Positions 35,578 to 44,511 of a stretch of 64,000 nt of DNA are shown here, piece by piece; within the stretch, counting starts at the first letter, position 1, and every line of letters begins with the position of its first letter. Both the position numbers and the translations under genes were made by a program. The notes under the pieces were generated by a model that made no database searches, was not told the origin of the DNA, and saw only the letters and a program-made list of their open reading frames with translations. The DNA is taken from NCBI RefSeq assembly GCF_008312895.1, contig NZ_VSSP01000003.1, positions 186,001 through 250,000 of the forward strand, given 5' to 3'. Source of the stretch: Luteimonas suaedae (GTDB lineage Bacteria > Pseudomonadota > Gammaproteobacteria > Xanthomonadales > Xanthomonadaceae).

Positions 35578-35805
35578 ATGCCGTACCAGAGCATCGCCGA
35601 GCTGCCCGACAACGTCCGCGACAATGTGCCCAAGCATGCGCAGGAGATCTACAAGGAAGCCTTCAACAGCGCCTGGGAGCAGTACGACAAGCCTGACGAA
35701 CGCCGCGGCGATGCCTCGCGCGAGGAGACCGCGCACAAGGTGGCGTGGTCCGCGGTGAAGGACAAGTACGAGAAGGGCGACGACGGCAACTGGCACGCCA
35801 AGTAG
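35578..35805 (+). CDS. chaB: ChaB family protein
   Basis: A 75-aa acidic cytosolic protein of the ChaB family: LPDNVRDNVPKHAQEIYKEA (first 20 of the domain) and the later VAWSAVKDKYEKGDDGNWHAK region, given in part as AWSAVKDKYEK. AGGAGA lies seven bases before ATG 35578. ChaB was proposed to regulate the ChaA Ca/Na antiporter, but here there is no chaA and stand-alone ChaB genes usually sit in stress gene sets. Confidence 0.88.
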   Translation: MPYQSIAELPDNVRDNVPKHAQEIYKEAFNSAWEQYDKPDERRGDASREETAHKVAWSAVKDKYEKGDDGNWHAK

Positions 35806-35844
35806 ACAAGATTTTCGGCAGCGCCGGCACGTCCTCGGTCGCGA

Positions 35845-36795
35845 TCATCGGCCCGGGACGCGGCCGGCGGCGCCCTGCGGAACGGCAGCCTCGCCACCCT
35901 CGGGCGACAGGCCCCCGACGCGATCGACCAGGAACTCCACCACCGCGCGCACACCGGGCAGTTGGCCGCGGCGATGCGGGATCACCAGCGTCGTGGTGAT
36001 CGTCCCGGCATGCCAATCCGGCAACACCCGGATCAGCCGACCGGTCTCCAGCGCGGCGCGGCACATTCCCTCGGGCAGGCAGACGATCCCGAGCCCGGCG
36101 ACCGCCGCGCTGATCAGCGCCGTCGACTCGTTCGCCACCATGCGCGACAGCGGCTCGGCTTGCCGCTGTCGTCCGGCGCGGTCGAACAGACGCCACGTAC
36201 CGGCGGCGGGACCGGTCAGCAGCCCGTCGTGCGAGGCGAGTGCGTCCGGTGACGCCGGCGCCCCGCGCGCTGCGATATAAGCGGGCGCGGCGACCAGGAT
36301 GATCCGCTCCACCAGCAACTGGCGCTGCACCAGCCCCGAATCCGGCAGCGGTGCGCTGTGGCAGCGCAGGGCGATGTCGTAGCCCTCCTGCACGATGTCG
36401 ACGAAGCGGTCGGTCACGTCCAGCTGCAGCCGCAACTTCGGCCAGGCCTTGGCAAGCGTGGGCAGGTGAGGGGCGAGTAGCTCCTGCCCGGTCGGGATCG
36501 AAGCCGTCAGCCGAACCGTGCCGCTGGGTTCGGCCAGGCGCGTGCGGACGATGGTTTCAGCGGCCTCGGCCTCGATCAGGGCCGCCCGCGCGTGCTCGTG
36601 GAAGTCCCGTCCGAGCTCGGTGAGGGTGAAGCTGCGCGAAGTGCGGTGGATCAGGCGGGCGGCCAGGGCGTGCTCGAGCGCGGCGACGCGCTTGCTGATC
36701 GTCGACTTCGGCACCGCCAGCCGGCGCGAGGCCGCGGCGAAGCCACCGCTTTCGACCGCCGCCACGAACAGTTGCAGGTCGTTGAGGTTGAGCAT
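35845..36795 (-). CDS. LysR family transcriptional regulator
   Basis: A 316-aa LysR-type regulator. The N-terminal winged helix (MLNLNDLQLFVAAVESGGFA, with the recognition helix RLAVPKSTISKRVAALE at about 27-43) precedes the periplasmic-binding-like effector domain (about 90-300). ATG 36795 gives the canonical start; the frame extends upstream without similarity. It belongs to the DsdC/AaeR-like branch by eye (PSGTVRLTAS). It is divergent from a glutathione S-transferase gene, with a dyad between them, and is the likely regulator of that gene. Confidence 0.9.
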   Translation of the reverse strand: MLNLNDLQLFVAAVESGGFAAASRRLAVPKSTISKRVAALEHALAARLIHRTSRSFTLTELGRDFHEHARAALIEAEAAETIVRTRLAEPSGTVRLTASIPTGQELLAPHLPTLAKAWPKLRLQLDVTDRFVDIVQEGYDIALRCHSAPLPDSGLVQRQLLVERIILVAAPAYIAARGAPASPDALASHDGLLTGPAAGTWRLFDRAGRQRQAEPLSRMVANESTALISAAVAGLGIVCLPEGMCRAALETGRLIRVLPDWHAGTITTTLVIPHRRGQLPGVRAVVEFLVDRVGGLSPEGGEAAVPQGAAGRVPGR

Positions 36796-36820
36796 GCGCA
36801 ATGTCCATGGAAAGAGACTT

Positions 36821-36835
36821 TGAAACTCATTTTCA
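36821..36835. promoter_or_regulatory. Candidate LysR-type operator
   Basis: A perfect 5-5-5 dyad, TGAAACTCATTTTCA, lies in the 122-bp gap between the divergent lysR (start 36795) and GST (start 36918) genes. Size and placement fit a LysR binding half-site pair. The sequence is A/T-rich against a 70% GC background. Confidence 0.5.
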
Positions 36836-36917
36836 CCCACTACCCGGTCAAAGGCCACAAACATATCCTTTCCTTGCCGCATCACTGCAGCCCAACCCCT
36901 TCCCAGGAGAAACACCC

Positions 36918-37628
36918 ATGAGCCCCATCCTCTTCTACGGCGTCCCCTCCGGTTGCTCGCTCGGTTCCATCGTCGCGCTCGAATGGCTGGGCAAGCCCTA
37001 TCGCCTGTGCCGCATCGAAATGCCCGAAGTCGCCTCGAGCGCCGAATACCGGCGCATCAATCCGGTCGCCGAGACACCGTCGCTGCTGGCCGGCAGCGGC
37101 GAGATGATCAGCGAAAGCCTGGCGATCCTCAACCATATCGGCGCGAACACCGCCGGGACCGGTCTGGCATTCGCCCAGGGCACGCCCGGGTTCGATCGCC
37201 TCAACCAGATGCTGGCCTTCCTCAACACCACGTTCTTCTCCGCCTTCTCGCCCCTGTGGTTCGCGATCGAGGAGCAGGACATCGACGACAACGACAAGCG
37301 CGCCCTGACCAATTACGGCCGCACGCTGGTCAAGCGCGCCCATGCGCAGCTGGAGGAGATGCTCGGCGCCAAGCCCTGGCTGCTCGGCGCGCAGCGCACG
37401 CTGGCCGACGCCTACTTCATCGGCATCGCCCGCTGGACCAGGTACCACGACGTCGTCGATCGTCGCGACTACCCGAACCTGCAACGCCTGTACGACAAGC
37501 TCGAGGCGGATCCGGCGGTGCAGTTCGCCCACGCCATCGAGGGCGGGCGGGCGGCGACGTCGAGCGGGGGATTCCGGGGCGAGGTTTCCCTGGACGAGGC
37601 GCTGGGGCTGCTGAGGCAGGCGGCGTAG
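36918..37628 (+). CDS. Glutathione S-transferase family protein
   Basis: A 236-aa cytosolic GST. The thioredoxin-like N-domain begins MSPILFYGVPSGCSLGSIVA with Cys at about residue 13, as in beta/omega-type enzymes, and the glutathione-binding NPVAETPSLL and SESLAIL segments follow (about 48-76). The all-helical C-domain includes LGAQRTLADAYFIGIARW. AGGAGA precedes ATG 36918; an in-frame ATG 39 codons upstream overlaps the regulatory dyad and is rejected. It is probably controlled by the divergent LysR protein. Confidence 0.88.
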   Translation: MSPILFYGVPSGCSLGSIVALEWLGKPYRLCRIEMPEVASSAEYRRINPVAETPSLLAGSGEMISESLAILNHIGANTAGTGLAFAQGTPGFDRLNQMLAFLNTTFFSAFSPLWFAIEEQDIDDNDKRALTNYGRTLVKRAHAQLEEMLGAKPWLLGAQRTLADAYFIGIARWTRYHDVVDRRDYPNLQRLYDKLEADPAVQFAHAIEGGRAATSSGGFRGEVSLDEALGLLRQAA

Positions 37629-37675
37629 CGCGTCCGTCGTCGAGACCGCTCGCACGCGTCTGCGGGCAGGCCGAT

Positions 37676-37693
37676 CTGCCATGCCCATGGCAG
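37676..37693. terminator. Short hairpin between convergent genes
   Basis: CTGCCAT and ATGGCAG pair around a four-base loop (37676-37693), 48 bases after the GST stop and 87 before the acyltransferase stop. There is no T-run, so a bidirectional terminator role is only possible. Confidence 0.3.
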
Positions 37694-37779
37694 GCCGCAT
37701 CATCCGACGCGGCCCGCCATGGTGCATACGCCCGGCGCTCATGCCCGGCCGAACCCGGCAGCGCATATGACCGGCGTCG

Positions 37780-39057
37780 TCATCGACTTTCGCGTGCGGC
37801 GATCGCACTCCCCGGCTGGCCCGTGGTGCCACCGCCGATCCGCTCGTGGCCGGGCGCCAGCCCATGCCGCGCCTGCCCGGCCGCGTTCCCCGCCTTCATC
37901 CCGAACAGCGGCCGCAGCACGCGCACACGGCGGACCAGGTATTCGGTGATCAGCAGGCAGCCGGCGACAGTGATGGCGACCACCAGCAGCGGTTCGGCGA
38001 TCGGCCCGAGCGACAGTTTCGCCAGGCCGTAGCCGGCGACCACCGTGATCGTCTGGTGCAGCACGTACCAGGGATACACCGCCTGGCTTGCATACGGCAG
38101 CCAGCGGAACGGCCGGTTCAACAGGTGATGGCCCCAGGCGAGCACCAGCAGGATCCAGGTCCAGCTGTTCAGGCGCCTGGCGAACGCATAGGCCGCCCAC
38201 GCGAGCTCCGACCCGGAATCCGGCCCGGTCCCCACCAGCAACGCGAGGAACGCGGCGAACGTCGCCACCGCCGCGCCCAGCAACCACCAGCGGCAGCGTC
38301 GCAGTTCGGCCCACAGGCCGGCGTCGGCGCCGATCCAGTAGCCGAACAGGAACGTCGGCAGGTAGATGGCGTGGTTGTGCCAGTCGTGGATCAGGTCGTG
38401 CGTGGACGGAAAGCGCCCGGCCAGCAGCCAGGTCGCCGCCGCCAGCGGCAGCACCGGCAGCAGCCACAGCCGCCACCCGCGCAGGCCGCGAAACCAGTCG
38501 CGCAGTGCATGGCCGGCGCGGCTGTCGAGCAGCGGCAGCAGCGCCGTCAGCAGCAGCGAGTACGCCAGCAGGTACGGCAGGTACCACAGGTGGTTCCAGG
38601 TGATGCCGATGTCCGAACCGTCGAACGCGCCGGGCGGCCACGGCCGGAAGGTGAAGTAGTGCAGCAGGAACTGCAGGTAATTGCCGTCGAAGGCGCCGTT
38701 GGACAGCGCCTGCAGGTAGGCCTGCGGTGGCACCACCACCGCCATGCCGAACAGCAACGGCAGCAGCAGGCGCTTGAGCCGGTCACGGGCGAAGCCCGCC
38801 CCGCCGCTGCCGCGCAGCAGGAAGTTGACCGCCAGCCCGGAGATCAGGAACAGCAGCGACATCCGCCACGGGTTGACCGCCAGCATCAGCCACTGCAGCC
38901 ACTCGGCGAGGTAGGCCGACTTGATGTGCCAGCCCCAGTCGGCGACGTAGAACATGCCGGTGTGATAGAGGATCAGCACCGCGAAGGCGAGCACGCGCAG
39001 CGCATCGATGTCGTGGCGGCGCGGCTGGCCGGGAACGGTCGGGGAGGTGGATGACAT
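37780..39057 (-). CDS. Acyltransferase family membrane protein
   Basis: A 425-aa integral membrane protein of the acyltransferase-3/OpgC-type family, which transfers acyl groups to envelope glycans or other exported molecules. The N-terminal RRHDIDALRVLAFAVLILYH contains the conserved Arg and His pair, and about ten helices follow (residues 20-385). The C-terminal tail (from about 390) is hydrophilic. ATG 39057 (MSSTSPTVPG) was chosen from the family's N-terminus. It is divergent from a membrane LytTR regulator, with 226 bases between starts. The acceptor is unknown. Confidence 0.85.
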   Translation of the reverse strand: MSSTSPTVPGQPRRHDIDALRVLAFAVLILYHTGMFYVADWGWHIKSAYLAEWLQWLMLAVNPWRMSLLFLISGLAVNFLLRGSGGAGFARDRLKRLLLPLLFGMAVVVPPQAYLQALSNGAFDGNYLQFLLHYFTFRPWPPGAFDGSDIGITWNHLWYLPYLLAYSLLLTALLPLLDSRAGHALRDWFRGLRGWRLWLLPVLPLAAATWLLAGRFPSTHDLIHDWHNHAIYLPTFLFGYWIGADAGLWAELRRCRWWLLGAAVATFAAFLALLVGTGPDSGSELAWAAYAFARRLNSWTWILLVLAWGHHLLNRPFRWLPYASQAVYPWYVLHQTITVVAGYGLAKLSLGPIAEPLLVVAITVAGCLLITEYLVRRVRVLRPLFGMKAGNAAGQARHGLAPGHERIGGGTTGQPGSAIAARESR

Positions 39058-39283
39058 GGCGGGACTCGTCCGGTTCGGGACCGCCAGCGTCCGGCCGCGG
39101 CGGCATGCCCGAAAGCGAAAAGTGACGCCACGCGGCGCCCGTGGGACGAGTGGCGGGCGGCAGGGACGAGCCGTGACCGCCCGACACGGCCCAGGCCCGG
39201 TCTTGCGCGCTTCGATCCACGACCGGCCGAACCGGCGGGCTAGACTGCCCCGGCCGGGCACGGCCCGCCCGGACGGAACCACC

Positions 39284-40132
39284 GTGCAGCCACAGACCTA
39301 TCTCCGCTACCGGCGCCCGTTCGAGGCGGGCTTCTGGATCCTGATCCTGGGCATCCACGCCGTCGCCAATGCGATCGTCACCAACATCGACATCGCCCGC
39401 TCCGGGGCGGCGGACGTCGCGCGCTGGGAGCCATGGGCCTGGGAGTGCTCCAGCGGCCTGGTCCTGCTGGCGCTGATCCCGCTGCTGATCCTGTTCGACC
39501 GGCGCTTCCCGCTGCAACGCGGCCGCATGGCGCGCAACGCCGCCGCGCACCTGGCCTTCAGCGTGCCGTTCTCGCTGCTGCACGTGGCCGGCATGGTCGC
39601 CCTGCGCGAGGTCGTCTACGCCTGGATGGGCTCGGATTACCGCTTCGGCGACCTGGGCACCAATCTCGGCTACGAATACCTCAAGGACGTGCGCACCTAC
39701 GGCTACTTCCTGCTCGCGCTCTACCTGTATCGCTTCGTGCTGCGCCGCTGGCAGGGCGAGGCCGGGTTCCTCACCGAAGGCCGCGAGGACCTGCCCGCGC
39801 AGCCGGTGACCGACCGCTTCCTGATCAAGAAGCTGGGCCGCGAGTTCCTGGTGCGGGTGGAGGACATCGACTGGATCGAGGCCGCCGGCAACTACGTCAC
39901 CCTGCACGTCGGCGAGCGCCTGTACCCGCTGCGCGAGACCATGGCCGGCATCGAGCAGAAGCTGGACGGCCGCGGCTTTGCCCGCGTGCACCGCAGCGCC
40001 ATCGTCAACCTCGACCGCGTGCGCGAGATCGAACCCTTCGACACCGGCGACGCCCGCGCGCACATGCACGGCGGCGCCGTGGTGCCGGTCAGCCGCCGCT
40101 ACCGGCAGGCGCTGAAGGAACGGCTGGCCTGA
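39284..40132 (+). CDS. Membrane-bound LytTR transcriptional regulator
   Basis: A 282-aa regulator with four membrane helices (about residues 15-38, 52-72, 85-108 and 125-145) and a C-terminal LytTR DNA-binding domain (about 180-280: FLIKKLGREFLVRVEDIDWI, GNYVTLHV, FARVHRSAIVNLDRV, PVSRRYRQALKERL). The start is GTG 39284, the first codon that fits the membrane region; longer forms read through GC-rich shadow sequence. Proteins of this shape are common in Xanthomonadaceae and are thought to act without a separate kinase. Its likely neighbour target is the divergent acyltransferase gene. Confidence 0.85.
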   Translation: MQPQTYLRYRRPFEAGFWILILGIHAVANAIVTNIDIARSGAADVARWEPWAWECSSGLVLLALIPLLILFDRRFPLQRGRMARNAAAHLAFSVPFSLLHVAGMVALREVVYAWMGSDYRFGDLGTNLGYEYLKDVRTYGYFLLALYLYRFVLRRWQGEAGFLTEGREDLPAQPVTDRFLIKKLGREFLVRVEDIDWIEAAGNYVTLHVGERLYPLRETMAGIEQKLDGRGFARVHRSAIVNLDRVREIEPFDTGDARAHMHGGAVVPVSRRYRQALKERLA

Positions 40133-40142
40133 GCGCGGCCGC

Positions 40143-40835
40143 TCATGGGTCCAGCCGATAGCCGGCGCCGCGCAGGGTGACGATGTGCCGCGGCCGGGCC
40201 GAGTCGGTCTCCAGCTTGCGGCGCAGCTCCCACATGTGGGTGTCGACCGTGCGGGTCATGATCGACGACGAATAGCCCCAGACCGCCTGCATCAGTTCGA
40301 GCCGGGATACGACCTCGCCGCGCCGCTGTAGCAGCTGCACGAGCAGGGCGAACTCCTTCGGACGCAACGCCACCGGCGCGCCCGCCTTCGACACCTTGCG
40401 CGCGGCGAGGTCGACCTCGACGTCGCCGAACCGGAAGGCCGGCGCGCCGGCCGCGTCCGCACGCGCGCCGAGCGACTGACGGCGCAGTAGCGATTCGATG
40501 CGCGCCAGCAGCTCGAGCAACCCGAAGGGCTTGGTGACGTAGTCGTCCGCGCCGAACCGCAGGCCCCGCACCTTGTCCGCCTCGTTGCCGCGTGCGGTCA
40601 GGATGAGCACCGCGATCCGCTTGTCGCGCTCCCGCAGCCGGCGCAGGACGTGCATGCCGTCGATCCTCGGCAGGGTCAGGTCCAGCACCAGCAGGTCCGG
40701 ACGCCAGGATGCGGCCAGCGCCAGCGCGCGCTCGCCATCGCCGGCGACGTCGACCGCGTAGCCTTCGATCTCGAGGTTGTTGCGCAGGCCGGTCGCCAGG
40801 TCGGCGTCGTCTTCCACCACGAGCACGCGCGTCAT
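40143..40835 (-). CDS. OmpR/PhoB-type response regulator
   Basis: A 230-aa response regulator: receiver domain with acidic pocket VVEDDAD, phospho-acceptor D52 (LVLDLTLPRIDG), Thr in LILTARG and Lys in DDYVTKPFG, then a winged-helix domain from about residue 130 with the recognition region SIMTRTVDTHMWELRRKL. Its ATG overlaps the end of the kinase gene (40832-40835) by four bases, so kinase and regulator are co-translated, kinase first. Target genes are not shown by the sequence; the divergent M23-like gene beyond the kinase is a candidate. Confidence 0.93.
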   Translation of the reverse strand: MTRVLVVEDDADLATGLRNNLEIEGYAVDVAGDGERALALAASWRPDLLVLDLTLPRIDGMHVLRRLRERDKRIAVLILTARGNEADKVRGLRFGADDYVTKPFGLLELLARIESLLRRQSLGARADAAGAPAFRFGDVEVDLAARKVSKAGAPVALRPKEFALLVQLLQRRGEVVSRLELMQAVWGYSSSIMTRTVDTHMWELRRKLETDSARPRHIVTLRGAGYRLDP

Positions 40836-42493
40836 GGCCGCGCCGCTCCGGTTGCCCGCTCAGACTCGCGCGCCAGCGGCAGCACGACGACGAACCGCGC
40901 CCCGCCCCCGGGTGCGTCCTCCACCGCGCAGCGCCCGCCGTGCCGCGAGACCAGCTCGCCGACCACCGCCAAGCCGATGCCGGTGCCGGACACCGCCGAA
41001 CGCCGGTCGCGGTCGAGCCGGAAGTACGGCCGCCATATCCGCTCACGGTCGCCCGGCGGCACGCCGGGACCGGCATCGTCCACCTGGAGGCGAGCCATGC
41101 CCGCGTCCTCGCACAACCGGATGCGGACCGGCGCCGCGCCGCCGTACTTACAGGCGTTGTCGAGCAGGTTGAGCAGCACCTGACGGAACGCGTCCGGGCC
41201 GATCCTCGCCTCGATGCCGGCCCCGGCCACCAGCTCGATCGGCGGAACCGCTCCCTGCACGGAACGGAACTCGTCGACAACCTCGCGGGCGAGCGCCGCC
41301 ACGTCGACCCGCTCGTCGGGAATCGGATCCTGTTCTTCTTCGCGGTTGCCGGGCCGACGGGAGAACTGCAGCACGTTGTCGACCAGCAGCGACAGCCGGC
41401 GCGCCGCGCGGTCGAGCGCCTGCAACGCCGACTTCCGCTCCTCGTCGCTCCGCACCCGGTCCAGCAGCAGGGTCTCGGCGAACATGCGAATCCGGGTCAC
41501 CGGCGTGCGCAGTTCGTGCGAGGCACGGGCGATGAAGTCCTCCCGCGCCAGGGCATGGCGCTGCTCGCGCCGGAACTGGAACAACGCCGCCAGGAACAGG
41601 CCCATGCACAGTGCGAACAACCCGATCAGCCAGCCGGTCCTCGAGCGCGGCAAGCCGCCGATCACCAAGCGATCGGCGGCGGACGGCGCCATCGCCACCG
41701 CCACGGAGAATCCCGGCAATGCCCCGCTGCGTGCCCGCTCCCCCATGTCCCGCACCGCCAACGGTGTATCGCCGCCTTGCCCCGGATGCGAGGAGAACAC
41801 TACATGCCCCGTCCGCGAACGTACGACCACCGTCATCGACGCCTCGGTTGCCCCGCGGTCCACCAGCGCCTGCGGCAGCAGTGGATCGCCGAGCGCATGC
41901 TCGGACAGCCAGGCGCCGACCTGGTCCAGGCGTGCCTCGAAACCGACCAGGCGCCGCTCCGGTCCGGCGCCCCGCTCGCCGGCGACGACGAACAGCCGCG
42001 GCCGGCCGCCGTCGTCGACTTCGACGAGCCGGAACTGCGGCGCGGCCTCACCGGCAGCGGCCAGCGGCAGGCGCGCCAACTGCCGGCCAAGGTCCCGCGG
42101 CACGTCCATGTCGCGTGCTTCCAGATGCCCGTCCGGCCCCGATTGCCTGAACATGCCGCCCACCAGTTCGGCGGCCCGCCGGGAACGCGGCGGGATCGCG
42201 GCGGCCAGCGACTGCGGCGCAGGCAGTGCGCCGTCGTGCGCCACCGTATCGGCCAGTCCGCGGATGGCCATCGCGAACCCGTAGTCGCCGATGTACGTGG
42301 TCGCGCGCCGCACGAACTCCTCGGCGGCGAGATCCGCGTAGTCGTGCAGTACGGTCTCGGCCAGAGCGCGATGCGACCGGCCCGTCGCCAGCGCCTGGTA
42401 GGCGAGCGCGATCGTGAGCACCGCGCTCGCCAGCAACAGGACCAGCGACAGTCCTCCTGTCGCAAAGACGTTCCTGGCGAGCGACCGGCACAT
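40832..42493 (-). CDS. Membrane sensor histidine kinase
   Basis: A 553-aa kinase. Helix 1 (about 8-32) and helix 2 (about 268-292) bracket a periplasmic sensor domain of about 235 residues with no recognised family. The HisKA domain carries H326 in ASHELRTPVTRIRMF, and the ATPase domain has the N box NLLDNACKYGG, G1 DDAGPGVPP and G2 GTGIGLAVVGELV. ATG 42493 (MCRSLARNVF) starts just before helix 1. It is upstream of and overlaps its cognate response regulator. The input signal is not inferable. Confidence 0.92.
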   Translation of the reverse strand: MCRSLARNVFATGGLSLVLLLASAVLTIALAYQALATGRSHRALAETVLHDYADLAAEEFVRRATTYIGDYGFAMAIRGLADTVAHDGALPAPQSLAAAIPPRSRRAAELVGGMFRQSGPDGHLEARDMDVPRDLGRQLARLPLAAAGEAAPQFRLVEVDDGGRPRLFVVAGERGAGPERRLVGFEARLDQVGAWLSEHALGDPLLPQALVDRGATEASMTVVVRSRTGHVVFSSHPGQGGDTPLAVRDMGERARSGALPGFSVAVAMAPSAADRLVIGGLPRSRTGWLIGLFALCMGLFLAALFQFRREQRHALAREDFIARASHELRTPVTRIRMFAETLLLDRVRSDEERKSALQALDRAARRLSLLVDNVLQFSRRPGNREEEQDPIPDERVDVAALAREVVDEFRSVQGAVPPIELVAGAGIEARIGPDAFRQVLLNLLDNACKYGGAAPVRIRLCEDAGMARLQVDDAGPGVPPGDRERIWRPYFRLDRDRRSAVSGTGIGLAVVGELVSRHGGRCAVEDAPGGGARFVVVLPLARESERATGAARP

Positions 42494-42659
42494 GGTCCCG
42501 AGTCTGGTCGTCGGGTTCCTGCCCGGCAAGCGCCCCGCATCCCTTGCGGCGACAGGCTGTGGCGATTTGACGCAATCCTGACAATCCCGGACCCGGCTCG
42601 GTCCCGGCCGCCGCTGTTCGCCGCCAACATGTCGGGAACGTCCATTCCGGGAGCCGCCC

Positions 42660-43910
42660 ATGCATCGCAGGCACGTCCTTGCCGCCACCGCTCCGGCCCT
42701 ACGCGGCAGATCGATCGCGATCCTCGTGCTTGCCCTCGCCGCGGTCGCGCTGGTCGTGGCGACGTCCCCCGCCGCCAACACCGCCGGCACGCCTGCGGGT
42801 GCCGCCGCTGCGGCGACGCCGCTACGGCAGTCGTTCGACATGCAGGTGCCCGCGCCGCCGACACCTGTCACCGTCGCGGGAAAGCCGCAACTGGTGTACG
42901 AACTGCACCTCACCAACTTCACGTCGGCGCCGCTGGTGCTGCAACAGGTGGACGTGCTGGACGCGCGCGATGCGACCGTCATCGCCGCCGTGCGCGACGA
43001 CGCTCTCGACCGCCGCCTGCACCGGCCGCATGCCCCCGCCGGCAGCGGCCCGCGCACCATCGCGCCTGGCATGCGCGGGGTGCTGTACTTCGAACTCGCG
43101 ATCGACGGCGACACGCTGCCGCGCCTGCTGGAGCACCGGATCGCATTCCACGACGCCGGCCGGCCGGCGCAAGCGCCGGCGATCGTTCGCGGCGGACGCG
43201 TTGCCGTGAGGACCGGGGCTCCGGTCGTGCTGGGCCCACCATTGCGCGACGGGCCATGGGCCGCGGTCTACGATCCGTCCTGGGAGCGCGGCCATCGTCG
43301 GGTCGTCTACGCGTTCGAAGGCCGTGCGCGGATCCCGGACCGTTTCGCGATCGACTGGGTCAAGCTCGACGCGGGCGGCCGGCGCGCCCACGGCGACGAA
43401 GACGCGGTGGGCAACTGGTACGGCTACGGCGCCGACGTCCTGGCAGTGGCGGACGCCGTGGTCGTGGCGACCCGCAACGACATTCCCGAAAGCGCCACCC
43501 TGTCCGGCCGCCTGCAGTACCGGTTCGAGGACGGCGCCGGCAACCATGTCGTCCTCGATCTCGGCGACGACCGCTACGCGTTCTACAAGCACCTCAAGCC
43601 GGGCAGCGTCCGGGTCGCGCCCGGCGAACGCGTCCGGCGCGGCCAGGTGATCGGCGCGGTCGGCTTCTCCGGCCATGCCGGCGGCCCGCAGCTGCACTTC
43701 CACGTTGCCGACGCCGACTCGCCGCTCGGCGCTGCCGAGGGCCTGCCGTTCGCGCTCGCGGACTTCGAGGTGCTGGGCGCCTATGAAGACTTCGACACGC
43801 TCGGTCGTGCGCCCTGGACACCGTTGGGCGACGAGATGGCGGCAAGACGCACCCGGGAACTGCCGGCACCGATCACCGTCGTCGCGTTCGGGACGCACGG
43901 ATCGCAATGA
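42660..43910 (+). CDS. M23/LytM-like protein with substituted first zinc ligand
   Basis: A 416-aa protein with an N-terminal signal anchor (about residues 14-37), a beta-rich domain of unknown type (about 50-200) and a LytM/peptidase M23-like domain (about 220-370). The HxH motif is H346-F-H348 in QLHFHVAD, and the Asp ligand is D259 in GYGADVLAV. The expected HxGxD reads GYGAD, so the first ligand His is Gly255. Hence hydrolase activity is doubtful unless another His serves. GGGAG precedes ATG 42660. It is divergent from the two-component system, 166 bases away. It may act on peptidoglycan or activate an amidase. Confidence 0.8.
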   Translation: MHRRHVLAATAPALRGRSIAILVLALAAVALVVATSPAANTAGTPAGAAAAATPLRQSFDMQVPAPPTPVTVAGKPQLVYELHLTNFTSAPLVLQQVDVLDARDATVIAAVRDDALDRRLHRPHAPAGSGPRTIAPGMRGVLYFELAIDGDTLPRLLEHRIAFHDAGRPAQAPAIVRGGRVAVRTGAPVVLGPPLRDGPWAAVYDPSWERGHRRVVYAFEGRARIPDRFAIDWVKLDAGGRRAHGDEDAVGNWYGYGADVLAVADAVVVATRNDIPESATLSGRLQYRFEDGAGNHVVLDLGDDRYAFYKHLKPGSVRVAPGERVRRGQVIGAVGFSGHAGGPQLHFHVADADSPLGAAEGLPFALADFEVLGAYEDFDTLGRAPWTPLGDEMAARRTRELPAPITVVAFGTHGSQ

Positions 43911-44028
43911 CGGCTTTCAGTTCCCCGCACACGCCTTGGCCGGCACGATGTCCTCGGCCCGGCCGTCGGCATCGCGTCGGATGTCGGCACGGTCACGTTC
44001 GTCGATCATCGCGACCGCGGTATTTCCG

Positions 44029-44421
44029 TCAGTCCGCGGACGGCGTCTCGTTGCTCGGCACGTCGGCGCGCGCGCGCTCCGGATCGATCGGCCGGATCTC
44101 GAGTTCCAGGCCGCAGGCGATGCACGGATTCTCCGCCGCCAGCGCGGCGGCTTCCTCCAGGCTGTTGGCCAGGATCGTCCAGTAGCCGCCGATCACCTCC
44201 TTGCTCTCGGCGAACGGCCCGTCCGTGGTCCCGCGCCGCGACACCCGCCGGCCTTCGCGCCCCAGCCGCTGCCCGTCGCGCATGCGGCCTTCGGCCATGC
44301 ACTGCTCGTGCCAGACGTAGAACGCGTCGATGGCGGCCTGGATGCGCGCCGGCGGCAGGTCCGCGTCCCATTTGCCGCGCGAGAGCACGAGATATTCGGA
44401 AAGAGGACCGGCGTCGTTCAT
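44029..44421 (-). CDS. YCII-related (DGPF domain) protein
   Basis: A 130-aa DGPF protein. The N-terminus EYLVLSRGKWDADLPPARIQ replaces the usual MQYLLLV strand and the signature TDGPFAESKEVIGGYW is near residues 66-81. A region with the pair CIACGLELEIRPI follows. ATG 44421 (MNDAGPLSEYL) is taken as start. The gene is single. It shares only the family with the DGPF protein at 1358-1732. Role unknown. Confidence 0.83.
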   Translation of the reverse strand: MNDAGPLSEYLVLSRGKWDADLPPARIQAAIDAFYVWHEQCMAEGRMRDGQRLGREGRRVSRRGTTDGPFAESKEVIGGYWTILANSLEEAAALAAENPCIACGLELEIRPIDPERARADVPSNETPSAD

Positions 44422-44511
44422 GGCGCGCTCTGTGCGAAGAGTGGTCGAACGCACAGGATACTCCTCTGGGCAGAACCAGCGGAGACGGTGCCTTGCCTTA
44501 GGTGCCTCGTC

